Shown one piece after another: positions 60,965 to 64,000 of a stretch of DNA of 64,000 bases (position 1 is the first letter of the stretch; every line of letters starts with the position of its first letter). The stretch comes from [Leptolyngbya] sp. JSC-1 (lineage in GTDB: Bacteria > Cyanobacteriota > Cyanobacteriia > Elainellales > Elainellaceae): contig KL662191.1 in the NCBI GenBank assembly GCA_000733415.1, positions 4,781,673 through 4,845,672 of the forward strand, written 5' to 3'. Made by a program: the position numbers and the translations under genes. Below the pieces are notes generated by a model. That model was not told where the DNA came from. It searched no databases and saw only the letters and a list, made by a program, of their open reading frames with translations.

Positions 60965-61756
60965 ATGTCAGCGTCTAATCCTCTATCTCAAAATTTTCTG
61001 CTGCTGTGGCGTCTCTCAAAAGTCTCCCGTCTTGGCAATCGTTCTCCAGAACAGGGCCTGACGATCATGGAATGCTTAGTGGCAATTCTGTTGATTGGGC
61101 TAACTGTGGCGATGGTGACACCGCCCTTGCTGATTGCCACGGCCACACGGGTGCAAAATCGTCGAGCCGAGCAGGCCATCCAGCTTGCTCAAGACGAGAT
61201 CGACCGCATTAATACCCTGGTCCAGCAAGGCAATCATGAGAGCCAGCGGCTTCCGGCTGTAGTGAACGCTGCCAATCTCAAGATTGTCGGCCCTCCGACT
61301 GGACTGGCCAACCAGCTCAAAACCACTCGTCGAGATGGAGCGGCTTGTCCCCCTGGGTCGCCGTTCAACGGTGCTTCTCGTTATACCAATCAGCAAATTC
61401 CGGCCAATCAGGCCATACCGATCGATGTGGATGGGGATTGTAGACCAGAGTTTTTTATGCAGATTTTTCGGACGAGGGGAACGTTACTCCAGGCTGAACT
61501 GGATGAACCACCTAACGAGCAGCGCCCCGCCAGGTTTGAAGTTGGCATTCGGGTCTATTCCTACCCATTGGCCCAGCCCAACCTCGGTGCGTTGAATCCC
61601 CAGCCTGAGCCAGCTCCCCTCCTGATATCTGATCGCCAAAGTAGAAAGCAGTCAGAGAATCCGATGGTTGTGGTTTATAAGCAAATGATTTGGGGTGAGC
61701 AGGCTGACGTGGTTTGTGAATCGGTGAGCAAAAGCATTGATACCTGTCCGCAGTAG
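60965..61756 (+). CDS. hpsB: pseudopilin HpsB
   Basis: A protein of 263 residues from ATG 60965, 21 bp after hpsA; an upstream TTG is less likely. The prepilin cleavage site is after G31 in SPEQG, with the mature start LTIMECLVAILLIGLTVAMV and Glu at +5. The exported domain carries a DVDGDC motif that could bind calcium. It should be processed by the prepilin peptidase PilD. It forms part of hpsABCD; in Nostoc these pseudopilins help secrete hormogonium polysaccharide. Confidence 0.85.
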   Translation: MSASNPLSQNFLLLWRLSKVSRLGNRSPEQGLTIMECLVAILLIGLTVAMVTPPLLIATATRVQNRRAEQAIQLAQDEIDRINTLVQQGNHESQRLPAVVNAANLKIVGPPTGLANQLKTTRRDGAACPPGSPFNGASRYTNQQIPANQAIPIDVDGDCRPEFFMQIFRTRGTLLQAELDEPPNEQRPARFEVGIRVYSYPLAQPNLGALNPQPEPAPLLISDRQSRKQSENPMVVVYKQMIWGEQADVVCESVSKSIDTCPQ

Positions 61757-61861
61757 CTACGGTAAACGTTGTAGCTGGCTTGCTACGGGTTCATTTCTTC
61801 TTTGTTCTGCCTGTTATTGCTACATCTGCATCTATCGTTTGGACTACAAAGCTAAACCACT

Positions 61862-62968
61862 ATGGCTAATAGATTCTGGTCTCGCCTAAGAAAGCTGTTC
61901 CTAAAATCTGATTGTTTCAATGCTCCTGACAATACTCGCGGGTTCACGCTGCTGGAACTGTTGGTCGTGACTGCCATTGCTGGCGGTATTGTGGCTGGAC
62001 TCACCTTCATTGTGGTGCAAATGATGACCGCCGATCGGCGCGAATCGGCTCGCTCTGAGACGCAACGAGAAATGCAGCTTGCCTTGGATTACATCGCGGC
62101 TGAACTGCGAGAAGCTATCTATGTGTACCCCGGTGAGTATTTAGCCTGTACCCGAAGTCAACAAAAACAGGCTTGTGAACCTCTATCCCAGTTTTTGCCT
62201 GCTCCTGCTCCAGGTGAAAATAGGGTTCCGGTGTTGGCTTTTTGGAAGCAGCAGCCGTTTCCACAGGAGATCAAACGACAATGTGCTACTGCTGGACGTC
62301 CGCCGGACGGAGTTACTTGTTTAGCTGGGCAATCCTATGCGTTAGTGGTGTATTTCTTGACCAAAAACGATCCGAATAACGACATCTGGAAAGGCAAGGC
62401 GCGAGTTACTCGCTATGTTCTCAGCCAATTCAACTCAGACGGAACCCGAAACGCTGGTTATGTCAATCCTGGTCAGTTCAGTAACTTTACAAGCTGGCCC
62501 TATGGCAACAACAGCGATGGTAGATTCGTGAACCTCCAGTCGGCCCGCCCAAACGGTAGAGCCGATACGTTGGCCGATTTTGTTGGCTTCGATTATTTAG
62601 ATCCCACCGTAGCTAATGCAGCTGGACAAACTGGGTTCTGTCCCAACTCCCCTACTAGCACCGTCACCTACAGCATTTCTCCCCCAGCGAGCTTGTTGCA
62701 GGGAGACTTTGCTAACGTGCGAAGTTTCTACGCCTGCGTTGCGGCTCCGACTCAGTCGGTTAGGTCAGGAGGGCAAACAATTTCACTGCCGGATCCAACC
62801 CAATACCGCGATGTTGTTGTGTACCTCAGAGGCAGCGCTACTGGAAGACCGGGAATTCTACCCGATAGAGATGGTCTCTTCCTCAGAAGCAACGATCAGG
62901 ATATTTTACCGGCGCTACAAACTCGAGTCCTCAATCGTAGCGTTCTGGGCCGCAAACCGACACCGTAA
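61862..62968 (+). CDS. hpsC: pseudopilin HpsC
   Basis: A 368-residue prepilin-type protein. The leader is 27 residues ending at G27, and the mature protein starts FTLLELLVVTAIAGGIVAGL with Glu at +5. A PilW-like long domain follows, with Cys pairs (YLACTRSQQKQAC) that may form disulfides outside the cell. It lies 105 bp after hpsB and 86 bp before hpsD. Confidence 0.85.
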   Translation: MANRFWSRLRKLFLKSDCFNAPDNTRGFTLLELLVVTAIAGGIVAGLTFIVVQMMTADRRESARSETQREMQLALDYIAAELREAIYVYPGEYLACTRSQQKQACEPLSQFLPAPAPGENRVPVLAFWKQQPFPQEIKRQCATAGRPPDGVTCLAGQSYALVVYFLTKNDPNNDIWKGKARVTRYVLSQFNSDGTRNAGYVNPGQFSNFTSWPYGNNSDGRFVNLQSARPNGRADTLADFVGFDYLDPTVANAAGQTGFCPNSPTSTVTYSISPPASLLQGDFANVRSFYACVAAPTQSVRSGGQTISLPDPTQYRDVVVYLRGSATGRPGILPDRDGLFLRSNDQDILPALQTRVLNRSVLGRKPTP

Positions 62969-63054
62969 CGTTCAAGGCCACTAAACCGACAGAATGAACA
63001 AATAGATTCCTGTAGCTTCCTTTCAATCCTTATCGCACTGGAGTTAAACCCTCA

Positions 63055-63615
63055 ATGAGCAAATTAGCCCCATACCGCTCTACTGCTGGCTTTACGCTGG
63101 TTGAAATGATTGTGGTGATCATGCTAGCCGTGATTTTGGCGCTGATTGCAGCTCCGGGTTGGTTGAGCTTTGCCAACAGCCGCCGCGCCGAAGCCGGCAG
63201 AGAACAGATCTTTCAACTCCTGCGGCAAGCCCAGACCCAAGCGATTCGCAGCCGTCAAAACCAAGTAGTCAACTTTATTGCACCGCCAGATCAACTACCC
63301 GTGGTTGAAATTGCAGGTGTTGCTCAACCGGTCGATGGCCAGAATCCCAGCAGTCAGGTCAATTCCAATTTGCTGAAGCTAGAGGTTAGCCCCAACGCTA
63401 AAGTGGGTTGCGCGCCCGATGCGGTTGGCTGTGTGGTGTTCAACGACCGGGGTAACATTGCGATGGAAGCCAATGATCTAGGGGAAAACGGCATCGTGAT
63501 TTCGGTATCTTCTCCGGCGGATAACACCAATATCAACAGTAGGCGCTGTGTTATTGTAAAAACCCTGTTAGGGGCGATGGCGACCAGTAGCGGAGAGGAT
63601 TGTAAACTGTCGTAG
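63055..63615 (+). CDS. hpsD: pseudopilin HpsD (GspH/FimT-like)
   Basis: A 186-residue prepilin with a 12-residue leader (cleavage after G12) and mature start FTLVEMIVVIMLAVILALIA with Glu at +5. The following RRAEAGREQIFQLLRQAQTQ is typical of GspH/FimT minor pilins. Two Cys near the middle and two near the C-terminus could form disulfides. It is the last gene of the hps run in this window. The next gene is cobD on the other strand. Confidence 0.85.
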   Translation: MSKLAPYRSTAGFTLVEMIVVIMLAVILALIAAPGWLSFANSRRAEAGREQIFQLLRQAQTQAIRSRQNQVVNFIAPPDQLPVVEIAGVAQPVDGQNPSSQVNSNLLKLEVSPNAKVGCAPDAVGCVVFNDRGNIAMEANDLGENGIVISVSSPADNTNINSRRCVIVKTLLGAMATSSGEDCKLS

Positions 63616-63680
63616 ACAATCCAGTGCTGATAGTCGCGATGTTTTTAAAAGTGGTCTATAGACGGAAGACGCCCACCCGC

Positions 63681-64000
63681 TCAGCTAACTGAACCAACTC
63701 TTGCTAGAGCGATAGCCAAATTAATAACCAGCCAAACGACTAGCCAGGACAAAAAGCTCAGACGAGTCAGGTAAATCGCCTGCCTGATTTTCTCTGCACT
63801 GATTGGATTGAGCGGATCCCCCAGCATGGGCTTGGGTTTAATTACGCCTTTGTAGCGGTTGATGCCACCAACCTGTACTCCTAAAATAGCGGCATAGGCG
63901 CACTCACTCCAACCTGAATTTGGGCTAGGGTCTTTAACGGCATCCCGCTGGCAGAGTTGCCAAACCCGTTGGGGAGAACCAGACCAGAGAGCCAGTGTCA
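63681..64000 (-). CDS. cobD: adenosylcobinamide-phosphate synthase CobD/CbiB, N-terminal part missing
   Basis: The last 105 codons of a minus-strand gene that enters from beyond the window. The sequence QRDAVKDPSPNSGWSECAYA, then AILGVQVGGINRYKG, KPMLGDPLNPISAEKIRQAI and a final membrane helix match the C-terminus of CobD/CbiB. The enzyme attaches the aminopropanol arm in cobalamin synthesis. It is convergent with hpsD. Confidence 0.92.
   Translation of the reverse strand, partial: TLALWSGSPQRVWQLCQRDAVKDPSPNSGWSECAYAAILGVQVGGINRYKGVIKPKPMLGDPLNPISAEKIRQAIYLTRLSFLSWLVVWLVINLAIALARVGSVS

Noticed and set aside
1..64000. CRISPR array, prophage or intact insertion sequence
   Set aside because: No spaced direct repeats, phage structural genes, integrase or transposase were found.

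Overview
The window is chromosomal DNA from a cyanobacterium. It carries cyanobacterial NDH-1 genes (ndhA-I-G-E, and ndhS elsewhere), a Cph1-type phytochrome with its Rcp1-like response regulator, a biliverdin reductase of the slr1784 type, an RRM-type RNA-binding protein, a SigG-like ECF sigma factor and an hpsABCD locus (hormogonium polysaccharide and pseudopilin genes). The hps genes, together with Uma2, DUF29 and KTSC genes, suggest a filamentous, motile lineage of the Leptolyngbya/Oscillatoria/Nostoc kind. That placement is an inference. HIP1 (GCGATCGC) sites are rare here; I found only about four. No prophage, CRISPR array or intact insertion sequence was seen.

Layout. 1-2.8 kb: small accessory genes (a Uma2 nuclease cut by the window edge, a DUF29 gene broken by an in-frame stop, KTSC, a hypothetical gene, a degenerate sigma-like gene). 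3.2-6.9 kb: ndhAIGE plus NAD kinase, which links NADP(H) supply to the NDH-1 complex. 7.0 kb: tRNA-Lys(UUU). 7.4-11.6 kb: small protein, flavin amine oxidase, YciI, smpB, a candidate small RNA and an RRM protein. 11.9-20.6 kb: a signalling block on the minus strand with a GAF hybrid kinase carrying a degenerate receiver, a REC-GAF kinase, an Rcp1-like regulator and a phytochrome kinase, plus a methyltransferase on the plus strand. 20.8-24.6 kb: plus-strand metabolic genes (NYN protein, alpha/beta hydrolase, PrxQ-like peroxiredoxin, UDP-glucuronate epimerase).

24.6-33.2 kb is a minus-strand run: repeat-rich membrane protein, M61 peptidase, Crp-type regulator, cysteine desulfurase, two FHA proteins and 6-phosphogluconolactonase. 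33.7-35.6 kb holds an HpsJ-like membrane protein and a family 2 glycosyltransferase. 35.6-39.4 kb holds DUF362, small genes, sigG with a zinc-less anti-sigma-like partner, and a gamma-glutamylcyclotransferase-fold protein. 39.5-44.9 kb holds leuS with a lipoprotein gene, an aldo/keto reductase and bvdR. 44.9-50.3 kb holds two membrane-linked glycosyltransferases and a cation/proton antiporter with Usp domains. 50.4-54.6 kb is a minus-strand group: HAS-barrel protein, ndhS, rodA, mrp and an SRPBCC protein. 54.9 kb: rpmB. 55.9-63.6 kb: hpsA-B-C-D, preceded by a 729-bp spacer containing a promoter and a rod-like fold. The window ends inside cobD.

The most notable points are: a phytochrome with adjacent cysteines at the bilin attachment site plus an N-terminal bacteriophytochrome-type cysteine; a long structured leader upstream of hpsA; a promoter-hairpin-terminator unit that looks like a CU-rich trans-acting sRNA; alternative hairpins in front of the HpsJ-like gene; a MITE-like dispersed repeat; and an unusual density of 11-16 bp tandem duplications in spacers, three of which lie on stop codons.
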